Assembly: GCF_019393635.1 (NCBI RefSeq)
Contig: NC_057863.1
Span: forward strand, 573,446,284-573,510,283
Origin: Dromiciops gliroides
Taxonomy: Eukaryota > Chordata > Mammalia > Microbiotheria > Microbiotheriidae
Reading direction: 5' to 3'
DNA: 64,000 nucleotides
Shown in pieces: positions 31,501 through 41,254 of the stretch. The notes under the pieces are model-generated. The model had not been told where the DNA came from, did no database searches, and worked only from the letters and a program-made list of their open reading frames with translations. Each line of letters opens with the position of its first letter. The first letter of the stretch is position 1. The position numbers were made by a program, and so were the translations under genes.

Positions 31501-34500
31501 ATAGAAGCAGGAGCACTGGGTAGAAGTTGCTAAGAGATATATTTAGGGTTGAGCTGAGGAAAAACTGCCAACAATCAAGGCTATACCAAAATGGTAGTGA
31601 GGGCGTCAATTCTCCTCTCAAGCAAAGGCTGGATGTCGTAGAGGGAATTCCTGCTTGGTTACAGGTTGGACTAGACTGCCTCTGAAGACCCTTTTCATTC
31701 TGAGATTTTGTAGGGGGAAAAAAAACACTAAACCACATTCCTTGGGTGTGTAGGGGCACACTCCAGAAATCCCTGCTGCTGGGGGGGAGAGAGGGAAGGC
31801 TGATGGATCACCTGAGTTGGGAGCTCTGAGCTGCAGTAGGGACCCATTCTAAATCCAGAACCAGTATGGTGGACCCCCAAGAATAGGGAGCCACCAGGCT
31901 GACTAAGTAGGGGCAAACCAGCTCAGGTCAGAAATGGAGCAATTCTGGGATCAATCCTGGGATCACTGGACTTGTGGGTGGCCATTGCACTTCAAGCCTG
32001 GGCAAAATAGAGACCAAATCCCAAAACAACAACAACAACGACAAAAGAAAAACTACATTTTCAGTTCTTCTCTGGCCCCACCGTGATACCCAGTAGGTAG
32101 AGCACAAAGCTGGGTTCTGTTGAAATGCTGGATGGAACATAATTACCACACCTGAGTTGGAGCCGGCCCAGGGAATTAGTTTGTAAATGCTCCAGCTCTT
32201 GTGAAAGTCCCCAGAGACTTTTAATTACCAGAAGGGGCCAAGAATTCAAGTTCCATGACTCATCCCAAAGAAAGTACCTCCTGGCTAGCTCAAGAGTGCA
32301 TCTACCCAACACTGGGGGTTGCTATGGGATTCTCTGTAAGCTGATGAGCAGAAGTAAGGTCTGGCTGGATTGGCTAAGCTCTGGTAGGCAGTGTTGGTCT
32401 GTTTCCATGGGCCACAGGTGTTATAAGAGAGTTCTGGTTTGGTGGCTCTAGGGACTCATGGCTGGATTTTTCAAATTTTTTTGTCAATTGATTCCCACTG
32501 TCAGTGCACTGCAGTGTTGCCTGTTTATAGTTTGAAAGTGAACTTGTCAACAAGATGGTAGCCTTTTTTTGTCTTCCCAGAAGGCAGTGTGATATAGTAG
32601 ATAGGACTCTGGACTCAGAGTAAGGAGCACTTAAATCCAAATTCTGCCTTGTGTGGCCTGGCCTTCTCTGTGTCTTAATTTCTTCATATAAAAAATTAAG
32701 GGGGTGGGGGTGGGGGGGGACTAAATCTATGATCCAGTGTGACAGTATTAGAATTTCCTCATAAGTCCCCCTTTATGCTTCTCCCCAGTAAAGGGGAGCT
32801 TCTTAACTTTACTGAGCGGACAGGGTGTCACATACTTGATCTTATGTATTCACAGAAGCATGGAGCCAATGGCAGGCCTGGAACCCATGCAGCGTAACAT
32901 GTGGTGATGGCGTACGAGATCGGCAGCGGATCTGTCTCACCTCCTCCCCTTCCAAGCCCGGCTGTGTTGGAAAATCCACAGACACCTCCTTGTGCTCTTT
33001 GGAGGAATGCTTTAGTAGGTATACTTCCTGTGTGCCCAACACACCGGGCATGGCACTCATGGAGGTCTCGGGTGGGAACAGAGATCAGGCCCAGGCAGCA
33101 CTGTGTCCTGAACTATTCTTTTTTTGTTTTTATTTTTTTTTCTATTTTTTTGCAGGGCAGTGGGGGTTAAGTGACTTGCCCAGGGTCACACAGCTAAGTG
33201 TCTGAGGCTGGATTTGAATTCAGGTCCTCCTGAATCCAGGGCCAGTGCTTTATCCACTGTGCCACCTAGCTGCCCTGTCCTGAACTATTCTAATACCTGA
33301 AGTGGCAATCAGACAGACCTGGTCCTAGTGACATTGTCCATAATCACCGTCATCTAATATGGCACACAGCTATGAAGAGTATCTGTCCAATCTGGTGCCA
33401 AGCAAAGAGTATAGGATACAAAAGAGAGCGAAATGACAAGGAGATGTAATTGAATTAAAGATGTGAAGGATTGCCCTGTGGTAGGTAGAAGGAAAGGGGT
33501 GGAAGGGAAAGCATGACAAATCTTTTTTCCTGGGGATTTTTGTTGTAGTTCTTTGGAAGATTTTCCCCCCTACTCCTTCATGTCACTAGTCTGAATATAG
33601 TGGTAAAGAGATACATAAACCAGAGTAGAGAGTCAAGACCACCACCGCGTCACAAAACAGGGCAAAGCACCCCATCTTGTCTCTAGGCAAATCATCTTAA
33701 ATTCCCTCTTTTTCTGCAACAAAGCTAAGAAGAGAGACTATTTCTTACATTGAAGGCCAAACTCCTGTGTCCTGACCTTTTCCCAACTCTCTAGATTCTC
33801 TAACCATCCCAACCCACCTTCTTAAGTTTTATTAATGTCCATCACAGAATTTCCCAATATCCCCATCTTCCCCCCTTACACCATTACTGAACCCTGTCTT
33901 GTGACAAAAGAGAACAGTTAAGTAAATGCAGCCAACGTAGTCCTGTCATCTACTAACGTATGTGACATTATGTATCCATTGTTCTCCACCTTTCTACCAA
34001 GATGAGGGAAGAAAGTTTCATGGTCTTTTCTCTGGGGCCAAAATTGGTCCTTACAATTAGTCAGAGTTTGGCTGCCTTTCAGGGTTGTTTTCATTGATGT
34101 TATTATAGCCACTGTGTGTATTGCTCTTCTGGTTTTGCTTACTTCACCGCATATCAGTCCCAACAGGTCCGCGTGATCTGCTCTTGAGGAATCCATGCTG
34201 ATCTTTTGTGGTCACTGCTTTCTTCTTGAAATGTTTGCTAAATATCCTGGTAGATTCTAGAATCTTGTCAATAATCGAAGTCAGGCTCACCTCCTTGTAT
34301 TTTTGAAAATCAGGACATCATTAGGGCTTCTGCCATGCTGCCTCTCCCTTCCAGTTCTCTAAATTCTTTTAAAGATCACATCCTTTGAGCACCCAAGAAT
34401 ATAGCTCATCTGGAGCAAGTGACAAGAGGGACTAGACACTCTCCTACCTCACCTTATTTGTCTTGGTTATCAGCTTCCTAATAGCCATTTTTCTTTTGTC

Positions 34501-37500
34501 TCTTGTGGTCCAAAGACCAATCTTCTCGGCAGAGAAAACAAGTAAAATAAGCTTCAAGCAGGGGCAGCTAGGTGGCACAGGGGATAGAGCACTGGCCCTG
34601 CATTCAGGAGGATCTTAGTTCAAATCTGGCCTCAGACACTTGACACTTACTAGCTGTTTGACCCTGGGCAAGTCACTTAACTCTCATTGCCCTGAAAAAC
34701 AAAAAATAGAATATTAGAGAAAATAAGCTTCAAGCAGTTCCTTCATTTGCTATGGTGCCATCGACTTTGAATAGAAGTCTTGTGCCTTCTATCTTTCTCC
34801 TTTTTCTGAGACAGCTTAAAAACAGGCCTCTTTTCCTTCCTCACCAGCCTTAGCTCATTCTCAGATTTAATACTTTTGACATTACTCTTGCTGGACAATG
34901 CCACACTTTTGGATTTATCTCCTGTTATTTATCTCTGCAGGGTAGCTAGGTGGCACAGTGGATAGAGTGTCAGGAAGATTCATCTTCCTGAGTTCAACTC
35001 TGTCCTTAGTCACTTATTTGCTGTGTGACCCTGGGCAAGTCACTTAACCCTCATTGCCCTGCTAAAAAAAAATCATAAACATAAGTTGGTTGGGGGATTC
35101 TCTATGCAGTCACACTTATCTCTTTTAAAAAACATTCTCCCTTTCCCTCCTCATCAGAATGTTCCTCTTTGTGCTGCTGTCTTCTTTTCTATCTTGTATC
35201 CTGCAATTCAGCACATATACATCCTCACAGAGTTTAAGAGTACAACTCAACTTAATATGAGAAAATTTCAGAAATGGAAATCAATAGGTACCAAGTAAAT
35301 ATTTTGCTGGTAATAAGAAGTTTCAAATACATATTTCTCAGTTAACTTTGCTTAGTTTGCATCAGATCTAAGTAGTCCCTTCCAAGTGTTCCTCTTTGTC
35401 ATTCCTTTTTAGTCTATAAACTTCTCCTTTAGGCCCTTGGTTTTATAGTTCATCCTTTCAGAACCACTGTGATTCTATTCTCTAGTTCTAGATCAAAGGA
35501 CCACCTTTGGCCTGACCCTCTTGTGTCTCAAGGAGTAGAGTTCTTTCCTGTTCTTTCTAGCTTTCACCCGGCCTTTCTCCAAAACTTTACTGACCTGACA
35601 GCCACTTTCCTCACTGACTCAACTGGTCTCCTTGTCCTTGGTGTCTTTAACTTTAGGAAATTCTTTCACTAGTTTCTCTTTCCAGTCTGTGACATAGGCC
35701 CTGCTCTCCTCATTCAATCACTGTATGTATACTGTTCTTTTGTATTTCCTCTTTTTTTTCTGTTACAGGCATCTCTAACAGGTCATGTTTCCCATTAAGC
35801 ACTTTGGATCCAACATTTTAGCTCTCCTCCCTGTGTCTTCCCTTCTTGGTCTTTTTTCATGACCTTTGTGTGCCTCCCTCTACCTTCTTTCTCTTGTATG
35901 ATACAGACTCTCTTCCCTTGATTTTTCTTTATGAGTTGCCTTAAATCTCCACAGCTCTTCACCCAGGTGCCACCTGGCCTCACTAAAGTTCCCCTTATCT
36001 TATTCTGGGATATCCCATTCTTTTGATGTATCCCTACTCAGGGCTTTGCAATACACAACTAACTTTTAAAGGTAGCTCTACATTTCAGACTTTATATTTA
36101 TACTTTTAAATTTATTATTATTAGCAACAACAACAACAACAACAATAATAGCTAACATTATAGGACTTACTATGGGCCAGGCACTCTGCTAAGCACTTTA
36201 CAAAACCCAGCTAAGCAAAACTAACCAATGCATCAATCAAATCCAACATTATGCGCAGCCTACAACACTCAGTCCTGTCTCCCACCTGGTATTTGCACTG
36301 TAATGCATAGACTTGCAACCATGTCTGGGGTATCTTCTCTATATTCACAATCTTCTTTTAGGAAATGGAATATCAGGGGCGGCTAGGTGGCGCAGTGGAT
36401 AAAGCACCGGCCCTGGATTCAGGAGTTCCTGAGTTCAAATTCGGCCTCAGACATTTGACACTTACTAGCTGTGTGACCTTGGGCAAGTCACTTAACCCCC
36501 ATTGCCCCGAAAAAAAAAAAAAAAAGAAAAGGAAATGGAATATCCTCCTGCATCCAGAGGTAGTAACTACATACACATTTTTAAATTTATAATGGGTGTG
36601 GGGCAGCTAGATGACACAGTAGATAGAGCACCAGCCCTGGAGTCAGGAGTACCTGAGTTCAAATCTGGCCTCAGACACTTAACACTTACTAGCTGTGTGA
36701 CCCTAGGCAAGTCACTTAACCCCAATTGCCTCTCTAAAAAAATAATAATAGTAATTTATAATGGGTGTGAAGGACAAATGCTATAGATTATTTCTGGCAC
36801 TAAGGCCCTTTGTTGTTGAATTCTGAGATGGACAAAAAAGCTCAGAAGTCCTTTGGAAAACATTTTTTTCCCTGCCTACCTTACTCCTCTGCTTTAGAAA
36901 TGGACACACCAATGCCCAGGCCATCCATCACAGATCATCAAACAATCTCCTATATACTTCAAGCCCCAACTAAAATTCCACCCCATCTTTCTTAATTCTA
37001 GTGCCTTTCTTCCATTATGTCCTATTTATCTTATACATAGCTTGCTTATATTTATTTGCTTCTTGTCTCCTCCATTAGACTGTAAACTCCTTGAGGGCAG
37101 AGATTATCTTTTTTCCTAGGTATCCATAGCATTTATCATCATGCCTGGAACATAGTAGTCACCTAATAAATGCTTATTGCCCGGCTATAGCCAATGTAAG
37201 CCACAGATGGGCTATGACAATGTTTTCAGGAAAGTTTCAAGCTATAGGTTGTAAGGAAGTTGTCTTATAGATTTAAGTTGGAAAGGACTTTGGAAATAAT
37301 TTCATCCAATTGCCCTCAGCTTTACAGATGAAGCAGCTAAGAGATGCTGAGGCCCAAGGTTAATGAGTGACAAAGACAGAGTCTGATCCCAGGTCTCTGA
37401 CTCAAAAGAGGACACAACTAGCTAAGTCATACATTTGCCACAAGTTTCACTGAATTTGCTGTACAACTAACCTAGCAGCAAACATTTATAAACCACCTTT

Positions 37501-40500
37501 TATGTGTTAGCACTGTTCCAGGCACCGGGGATTCAAATGCAAAAGTGAGATAGTCCCTGCCCTCAAGAAATCTACATCCTGAAGAATCAATAATCCTAAA
37601 GTGTGACCATTCAGGGAAAAAAAAAAGTGTTATTAAGCTATCAACATTTGGTTAGGGGTTTAAAGTTTTGTTTAGCTTTTAAAATAATATTTCTCACTGC
37701 AGCCTGACTCCATTGGTTCTGAATGTTCTTTTGGCCACTTAGCACAATGCCTGGCTCATAGTAAGTACCTAATAACTACTTGTTGATTGACTGACTGGCT
37801 GGTCTAGTTCAGCAAGAGATTGTGCCAGCTTAGGGCTGCTGTATCAGTGCCCCATCTAGTGGAATATTGATTACTTCCCTTTTATTGATAAAGAATGTTT
37901 TGATTATGATAGCTGGGGCAGACAGCTTAATGGAATAGAGACCCTAAGATCACTAAGACTTATCGCTGCAGGGGACCTCAGATGCCATATAGTCTAGTTT
38001 CGTCCCAATGAGGAAAATGAGGTGCAAGGAAGTGATCTAACCTGCCCAAGGTCACACAGGTAAAAGGGCTAAAGCTAGTTCTTCTCAATCCAGAGTCATC
38101 CTTATTTTCACTGTCTCCAAAGTTGGGAACCAGAAGTAAGGGAAAAGTTGACAAAGATTTTAAAAATGAGAAGAATCAAAGGAGAACAAAAGTGCCCCAA
38201 AACATCCCCTATAAAATAAATTCTCTAAAAACAGTTGAGTAAAACCACCTGAGAGAGAAATTGTGACATTGTCACTTCCCGTTTTAAATTTGATTTGGGT
38301 AACCTTATTTTTTATCTCAAAATGGCATCCTAAAAAGCTATTCTCAGGGGAAGGGGGAAAGGATCAAACATATATTGAGTTCCTGGTATGTGCCTGGCAT
38401 TGTACTAAGTGCTTAACAAGCACTTATTCTCTTTTGATTTGTGCTGTAGGAAGAGCAGAAATCCTGGTTTCTAAGCAGAGATGCTAGCCCAGCGTCCTTA
38501 TCATGGCATCCTATCTTATTTCATTATTCTGGTAATCATGTGATCAGTCTATGGGACACTTTGTCTTTGAAATAAACTTCTCCTTTAGTGATGGACTTTT
38601 AGGTTGAATTATCCATATAGGAACAATTGCCGATTCCAAGAACCCTGGTTTGTATCTGTGATGAATAAAAATACGAGACATAGTTTCTGGGTGATTTAAT
38701 AATTTTATTAATAAGGAAGGCAGGTTATTAATAAAAAGATGGTCAATGGAAGTCTCTCTCAGATCAAAGACTAAAATGGCAGTGGACTCACAGTTTATAT
38801 ACTCTTCAAATGGTGGTCCATCATATAGCAATCAAATCTTATTGGTTAATAGCAATCAAATCTAATAGGTTGACATGACTGAAGGTGGGCTATATTAAAA
38901 TGAAGTCTTGGGATACTTGACTTAGCTCACTAAAATCTTTGTCAGTTGCTTGAGTTCTTGTGGGTGGGGGGTGCGAATGGAGGTGGGGGGGAAGAGAAGT
39001 TGGAACACAAAGTTTTTAAAAAATTGATGTTAAAAGTTAGTTTTTACATATATTTTGGAAAATAAAATTCTATTAAAAAAAAAAAAGACATTTAGAGGGG
39101 GCAGCTAGGTGGCGCAGTGGATAAAGCACCCGCCCTGGATTCAGGAGGACCTGAGTTAAAATCCGGCCTCAGACACTTGACACTTAAGTAGCTGTGTGTG
39201 ACCCTGGGCAAGTCACTTAACCTCCATTGCCTCACAAAAAAACAAACAAAAAAAGACATTAGAGGATAGAGCACTGACCCTGGAGTCAGGAGGACCTGAG
39301 TTCAAATCTGGATTCAGATACTTGACACTTACTAGCTGTGTGACCCTGGGCAAGTCACTTAACCCCAATTGCCTCACCAAAAAAAAAGGCCACCCAAGTT
39401 GATTGGAACACAATAGTTTCTACCTAGGTGTGGTGTAATGCAAGAAAGTGAGTCTAAATCTTATTAGTAAAATCTTTCAGAATAAACCTGAAGGACTTAG
39501 AAAGAAGAGGGGAGTACTGAACCTTCCCAAGATGTCGATTATTAATAATTATTTCTCACATATCAATTTGACTTCTTTCTTAGCTGTCAGATATTTAATC
39601 AAAATCTCAGTCACTTAGAGCGTTGGTGAATAAAGCTTAATTTTTTTTTTTAATTTTTCAGCCTTCCAACCTTCCAGCCCATCTCCTGTCCAACCCAAGA
39701 GCCCCCTGAAAGCTAATAACATCGTGACTGTTACTGGGATCTCTCTGTGCTTGTTCATAATCATTGCCACTGTCCTCATTACCCTGTGGAGGAAGCTTGG
39801 CCGGGCTCCCAAGTGCAGCGCCCCGGCACGCCACAACTCAATCCACTCCCCCAACTTCCGGAAGAACTCAGATGAAGAGAACATCTGTCAGCTGAGTGAG
39901 CAGAGGGGCAGCTTCTCTGATGGGGGTGAAGGACCCTTGGGGAACCCTGCAGAGATCAATATCCCTTTGACCTACCGGAGGAGTGTGCAGCTGACTCCGG
40001 AGGAAGAAGTCTCTGGCAGTGAGAGTTTTCAGTCCAATGCCCAGAAGATAATCCCCCCTCTTTTTAGCTACCGCCTCGCACAAAAGCAGCTGAAGGAGAT
40101 GAAAAAGAAGGGTCTGACGGAAACGACCAAAGTGTACCATGTGTCTCAGAGTCCTCTCACTGACACGGTTGTGGAGGGTGCCACCAGTGCTGCCTTAGAC
40201 CCAGAAAGCCCAGAAGAAGCCACAGTGAACAAATTCAGAATCAAATCCCCTTTTTTGGACCAACCGTCCATCAGCCCTGGGGAAAGGCCTCACTCCAGGC
40301 TGGATTTTAATGCATCTCTGGCCAATCCTGCGCTGAGCCCCAGCCAGACCCTCATTCGCAGATCACAGCTGAAATACGTGGGCAGCAAAGGGGGCCAGTC
40401 TGAAAGGAGCTATCCCCGGCACTCCCATTTCAGGAGAACTGCAAGTTTCCATGAAGCCAAACAAGTCAGGCCCTTCAGGGAAAGGAGCATGTCCACTCTG

Positions 40501-41043
40501 ACTCCACGACAAGCTCCAGCCTATAATTCCAGGACACGAACCTGGGACCATGGAGAAGATAGATTTCGGGCTCGGTCTCGGGGAGGCTACCCATGTCCTG
40601 AGAAGCTGGAGCATCCCCGGGGGACTGAGATGGCCAATGAGCCATTTAGCCCTCTCCCCAAGTCCCACCCCATGGGGCTTCCAGCTAGGAAACCTGACTT
40701 GATCAATGACCGTCTAGCAGGACTGGTCAATGGCACAGAGAGAGCTGAATCCCACAGACACAGGAGGGGACCATCCCCGAGTCACAAGAGCATTTCAAGG
40801 AAACAGCCCTCCCCAACTGTCCCCAAGGATAGCTACCAGAGGGTCAGCCCTTTGAGTCCCTCCCAGTACAGAAGAGACAAGTGTCAGAGCTTCCCAGCAC
40901 ACCCAGAATATGCTTTCTATGACAATACTTCTTTTGGCCTTACTGAGCTAGAGCAAAGGATGCTTGACTTGCCTGGATATTTTGGGTCAAATGAAGAAGA
41001 TGAAACCACAAGCACACTGAGCATAGAGAAGTTGGTGATCTAA
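22533..41043 (+). CDS. THSD1: THSD1, thrombospondin type 1 domain-containing membrane protein
   Basis: Exons 22533-22590, 27300-28259, 32856-33014 and 39662-41043 join in frame to 2559 nt, that is 852 residues plus TAA; the human protein is also 852 long. Order: hydrophobic signal peptide (residues 1-22, core NLLLVVLC); conserved glycosylated ectodomain (23-339, many N-X-S/T sites); one TSP1 module (342-392, WxxWxxW, CSVTCG, six cysteines); one membrane span (about 414-434, GISLCLFIIIATVLITL); and a basic, Ser/Pro-rich cytoplasmic tail to 852 whose end (FYDNTSFGL to IEKLVI) is nearly identical to human. In human and mouse THSD1 is endothelial, localises to focal adhesions and is reported to bind talin; variants are linked to intracranial aneurysm. 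All coding introns are phase 1. Identity is certain; function is carried over from orthologues. Confidence 0.97.
22603..23397 (+). other. THSD1 intron 2, unique part
   Basis: No repeat recognised apart from a short poly-C/poly-T run near 22930. Confidence 0.55.
23398..23655 (-). mobile_element. RTE-tailed SINE
   Basis: Full reverse copy: TTTGTTATTCAGTCATATC tail, GGTTTTCTTGGCAAAGATGC, and a head with CACCTGGCTGC. Confidence 0.88.
23670..23735 (+). mobile_element. L2/MIR 3' end fragment
   Basis: GCTTAGCACAGTACCTAGCA followed by CATGATAGGT. Confidence 0.5.
23736..24605 (+). other. THSD1 intron 2, unique part
   Basis: No repeat recognised. The 145-codon minus-strand open frame at 23690-24127 shows no family resemblance. 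Confidence 0.5.
24624..26256 (-). mobile_element. 5'-truncated L1 with 18-bp target duplication, carrying a SINE
   Basis: Minus-strand fragments read as the L1 ORF2 C-terminus (WSKDMNRQSSDEE, IREMQIKTTLRYHLTP, CWRSCGKIGTL) followed by the 3' UTR and poly(A) (poly-T at 24624). The duplication TAACACAGTTGATTCTTT flanks it at 24606-24623 and 26257-26274. It sits in THSD1 intron 2. The ORF is broken by stops and by the nested SINE. Confidence 0.93.
25544..25688 (-). mobile_element. Poly(A)-tailed SINE inside L1
   Basis: Complete reverse SINE. The L1 sequence is repeated on each side as TAGAGAATTTTT and TAGAGCATTTTT, so it inserted after the L1. Confidence 0.92.
26285..26375 (+). mobile_element. 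MIR fragment
   Basis: GCCTCAGTTTTCTCATCTGT followed by AAAATGATTAAATAACCTC. Confidence 0.55.
26448..26700 (+). mobile_element. RTE-tailed SINE
   Basis: Head CAGCTAGATGGCACAGTG, core, AAGCACTCCAGTATCTTTGC tail, GTCAGACACAACTGAAACAA and (AAC)n end. Confidence 0.9.
26801..26847. repeat. (TACA/TA)n microsatellite
   Basis: Alternating ACATAC and TATATG steps. Confidence 0.85.
27300..28259 (+). CDS. THSD1: THSD1 exon 3: ectodomain
   Basis: 960 nt, phase 1 at both ends, encoding residues 20-340. Acceptor TCGCTTCCTTTCAG. The donor is ATAG|GTTGGT, with T at +3, weaker than consensus. It continues as open frame for 30 nt into the intron. Conserved landmarks include GHVALSNNTV, TTKYLLTNQSQGTLEFECFY, FLKVEWPVFH and FNCTLF.GKNKYCF. 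Confidence 0.95.
28260..28889 (+). other. THSD1 intron 3, proximal unique part
   Basis: Nothing recognised. Confidence 0.5.
28890..29105 (-). mobile_element. MIR-like element
   Basis: CATTTTACAGATGAGAAAAA, AAGGTCACACAGAAAGAAAG and GATTTGAACCCAGATCCTCT: MIR in reverse with a short internal expansion. Confidence 0.65.
29106..30431 (+). other. THSD1 intron 3, unique part
   Basis: Holds (TG)9 at 29835-29852; otherwise nothing recognised. Confidence 0.5.
30444..30611 (-). mobile_element. Poly(A)-tailed SINE
   Basis: Complete reverse SINE, flanked by GTGCACCCTTTT at 30432 and GTGCGCCCTTTA at 30613, an imperfect target duplication. Confidence 0.9.
31118..31256. repeat. AT-rich low-complexity tract
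   Basis: Irregular repeats of TAATATAGCATA and TATTA steps over about 140 bases. Confidence 0.85.
31330..31715 (+). mobile_element. CR1/L3-like 3' end
   Basis: GCTGTCTTCAATTATTTGACG, GGTAGAAGTTGCTAAGAGA, CAAGCAAAGGCTGGATG and GGACTAGACTGCCTCTGA follow the order of the CR1/L3 3' region. Assigned from memory of the consensus. Confidence 0.55.
31716..32579 (+). other. THSD1 intron 3, distal part
   Basis: No clear repeat. A block with GCCATTGCACTTCAAGCCTG and GATACCCAGTAGGTAGAG could be an old repeat that I cannot classify. Confidence 0.4.
32580..32720 (+). mobile_element. MIR element, diverged
   Basis: GGCAGTGTGATATAGTAGAT, GACTCTGGACTCAGAG and CCAAATTCTGCCTTGTGTGG. Confidence 0.6.
32856..33014 (+). 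CDS. THSD1: THSD1 exon 4: TSP1 module cassette
   Basis: 159 nt, phase 1-1, encoding exactly the thrombospondin type 1 repeat: tryptophans at 342, 345 and 348, CSVTCGDGV, an RDRQR basic patch and six cysteines. The donor TTTA|GTAGGT is chosen because only this phase joins exon 5 as CFT-FQPSSPSP; the GT five bases downstream breaks the frame. Skipping deletes 53 codons in frame, which corresponds to the known shorter human isoform of 799 residues. Confidence 0.92.
33120..33275 (-). mobile_element. Poly(A)-tailed SINE 105 nt after the THSD1 exon 4 donor
   Basis: Complete reverse SINE with a perfect 16-bp duplication TGTCCTGAACTATTCT at 33104-33119 and 33276-33291. Its poly(A) is a long T-tract on the transcribed strand, next to the GCAGGGCAGTGGGG end of the body. 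Confidence 0.96.
33292..33954 (+). other. THSD1 intron 4, unique part
   Basis: Nothing recognised. Confidence 0.5.
33955..34200 (-). mobile_element. L1-like 3' fragment
   Basis: ATTGCTCTTCTGGTTTTGC followed by TTACTTCACCGCATATCAGT resembles the reverse L1 3' region. Confidence 0.45.
34201..34543 (+). other. THSD1 intron 4, possible old repeat
   Basis: Sequence such as GTTATCAGCTTCCTAATAGC looks like a widespread ancient repeat, but I cannot classify it. It may continue on both sides of the next SINEs. Confidence 0.3.
34562..34719 (+). mobile_element. Poly(A)-tailed SINE with 18-bp target duplication
   Basis: Perfect duplication AAAATAAGCTTCAAGCAG at 34544-34561 and 34720-34737. The body is complete, so it is a young insertion. 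Confidence 0.96.
34938..35075 (+). mobile_element. SINE with internal deletion
   Basis: Head CAGGGTAGCTAGGTGGCAC, a missing middle, and the CTGTGTGACCCTGGGCAAG core with a poly(A) tail. Confidence 0.88.
35076..36340 (+). other. THSD1 intron 4, pyrimidine-rich part
   Basis: Contains (CAA)n at 36124-36150 and a short MIR piece at 36150-36215 (CACTCTGCTAAGCACTTTAC). The remainder is not classified. Confidence 0.45.
36375..36529 (+). mobile_element. Poly(A)-tailed SINE with 15-bp target duplication
   Basis: Duplication AGGAAATGGAATATC at 36360-36374 and 36530-36544, around a complete body. Confidence 0.95.
36601..36752 (+). mobile_element. Poly(A)-tailed SINE with 17-bp target duplication
   Basis: Duplication AATTTATAATGGGTGTG at 36584-36600 and 36753-36769. 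Independent of the SINE that ends 71 bases upstream. Confidence 0.95.
36955..37185 (+). mobile_element. L2-like 3' end
   Basis: AGACTGTAAACTCCTTGAGG, GCAGAGATTATC and ACATAGTAGTCACCTAATAA: the L2 3' terminus. Confidence 0.7.
37265..37590 (-). mobile_element. MIR-like and L2-like reverse fragments
   Basis: 37265-37430 reads GCTTTACAGATGAAGCAGC and GGTTAATGAGTGACAAAGAC (MIR-like). 37465-37590 reads GCACTGTTCCAGGCACCGGG and CCTGCCCTCAAGAAATCTAC (L2-like). Confidence 0.55.
37710..37795 (+). mobile_element. L2-like terminal fragment
   Basis: GCACAATGCCTGGCTCATAG followed by TAAGTACCTAATAAC. Confidence 0.6.
37975..38105 (-). mobile_element. MIR-like fragment
   Basis: AATGAGGAAAATGAGGTGCA and CTGCCCAAGGTCACACAGG. 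Confidence 0.55.
38600..38965 (-). mobile_element. Possible LTR fragment
   Basis: TTTATTAATAAGGAAGGCAG and repeated ATTGGTTAATAG/CAATCAAATC blocks give an AATAAA and CCAAT-type boxes on the minus strand, as in the clearer LTR at 44612. I could not find both ends or a target duplication. Confidence 0.35.
38985..39085 (+). mobile_element. L1 3' terminal fragment
   Basis: GAAGTTGGAACACAAAG, then TTTTTACATATATTTTGG, AATAAAATTC and poly(A): the L1 end seen in other copies. Confidence 0.6.
39099..39257 (+). mobile_element. Poly(A)-tailed SINE, upstream of a second truncated SINE
   Basis: Complete SINE with a GTGTGTG duplication in the core. AGACATTTAGAG before it and AGACATTAGAG after it are the likely target duplication. 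Confidence 0.9.
39262..39390 (+). mobile_element. 5'-truncated SINE
   Basis: Starts at GGATAGAGCACTGACCC, lacking about 20 head bases, and is complete to poly(A). It ends 271 bases upstream of THSD1 exon 5. Confidence 0.9.
39662..41043 (+). CDS. THSD1: THSD1 exon 5: membrane span and cytoplasmic tail
   Basis: 1382 coding nt to TAA at 41041. It starts FQPSSPSPVQPKS and is followed by the span at about 414-434. The tail keeps long blocks known from human THSD1: CSAPARHNSIHSPNFRKNSD, SFQSNAQKIIPPLFSYRLAQ, HFRRTASFHEA, RSMSTLTPRQAPAY and the C-terminal NEEDETTSTLSIEKLVI. The last residues LVI have the form of a class II PDZ ligand, which is untested. Confidence 0.96.
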
Positions 41044-41199
41044 AAGAAGCATGAGAGTGAGGACAAAACTACGGAATCTCAGTCAATCTCCTAGTCTGTG
41101 TCCTCACTCCCTGCCTTCAACCCTTGGCCTGTTTTCATACCACTTTTTGTACCACTGAACAGAGTATCCACAGGGAAGAAATGATCTATGGGAAGTATG

Positions 41200-41201
<2 letters not shown>

Positions 41202-41243
<42 letters not shown>
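41202..41243. repeat. (TG)21 microsatellite in THSD1 3' UTR
   Basis: Pure TG run about 160 nt after the stop codon. Confidence 0.97.
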
Positions 41244-41246
<3 letters not shown>

Positions 41247-41254
41247 AAAAACAG

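Noticed and set aside
33015..33020. Alternative THSD1 exon 4 donor TAG|GTATAC five bases downstream
   Set aside because: It would change the phase and break the frame into exon 5.
38600..38965. A fourth well-defined solo LTR
   Set aside because: LTR-like motifs are present but I could not locate matching ends or a duplication, so it is listed only as a weak candidate.
39868..40668. Antisense frames under THSD1 exon 5
   Set aside because: Shadows of the conserved THSD1 coding frame.
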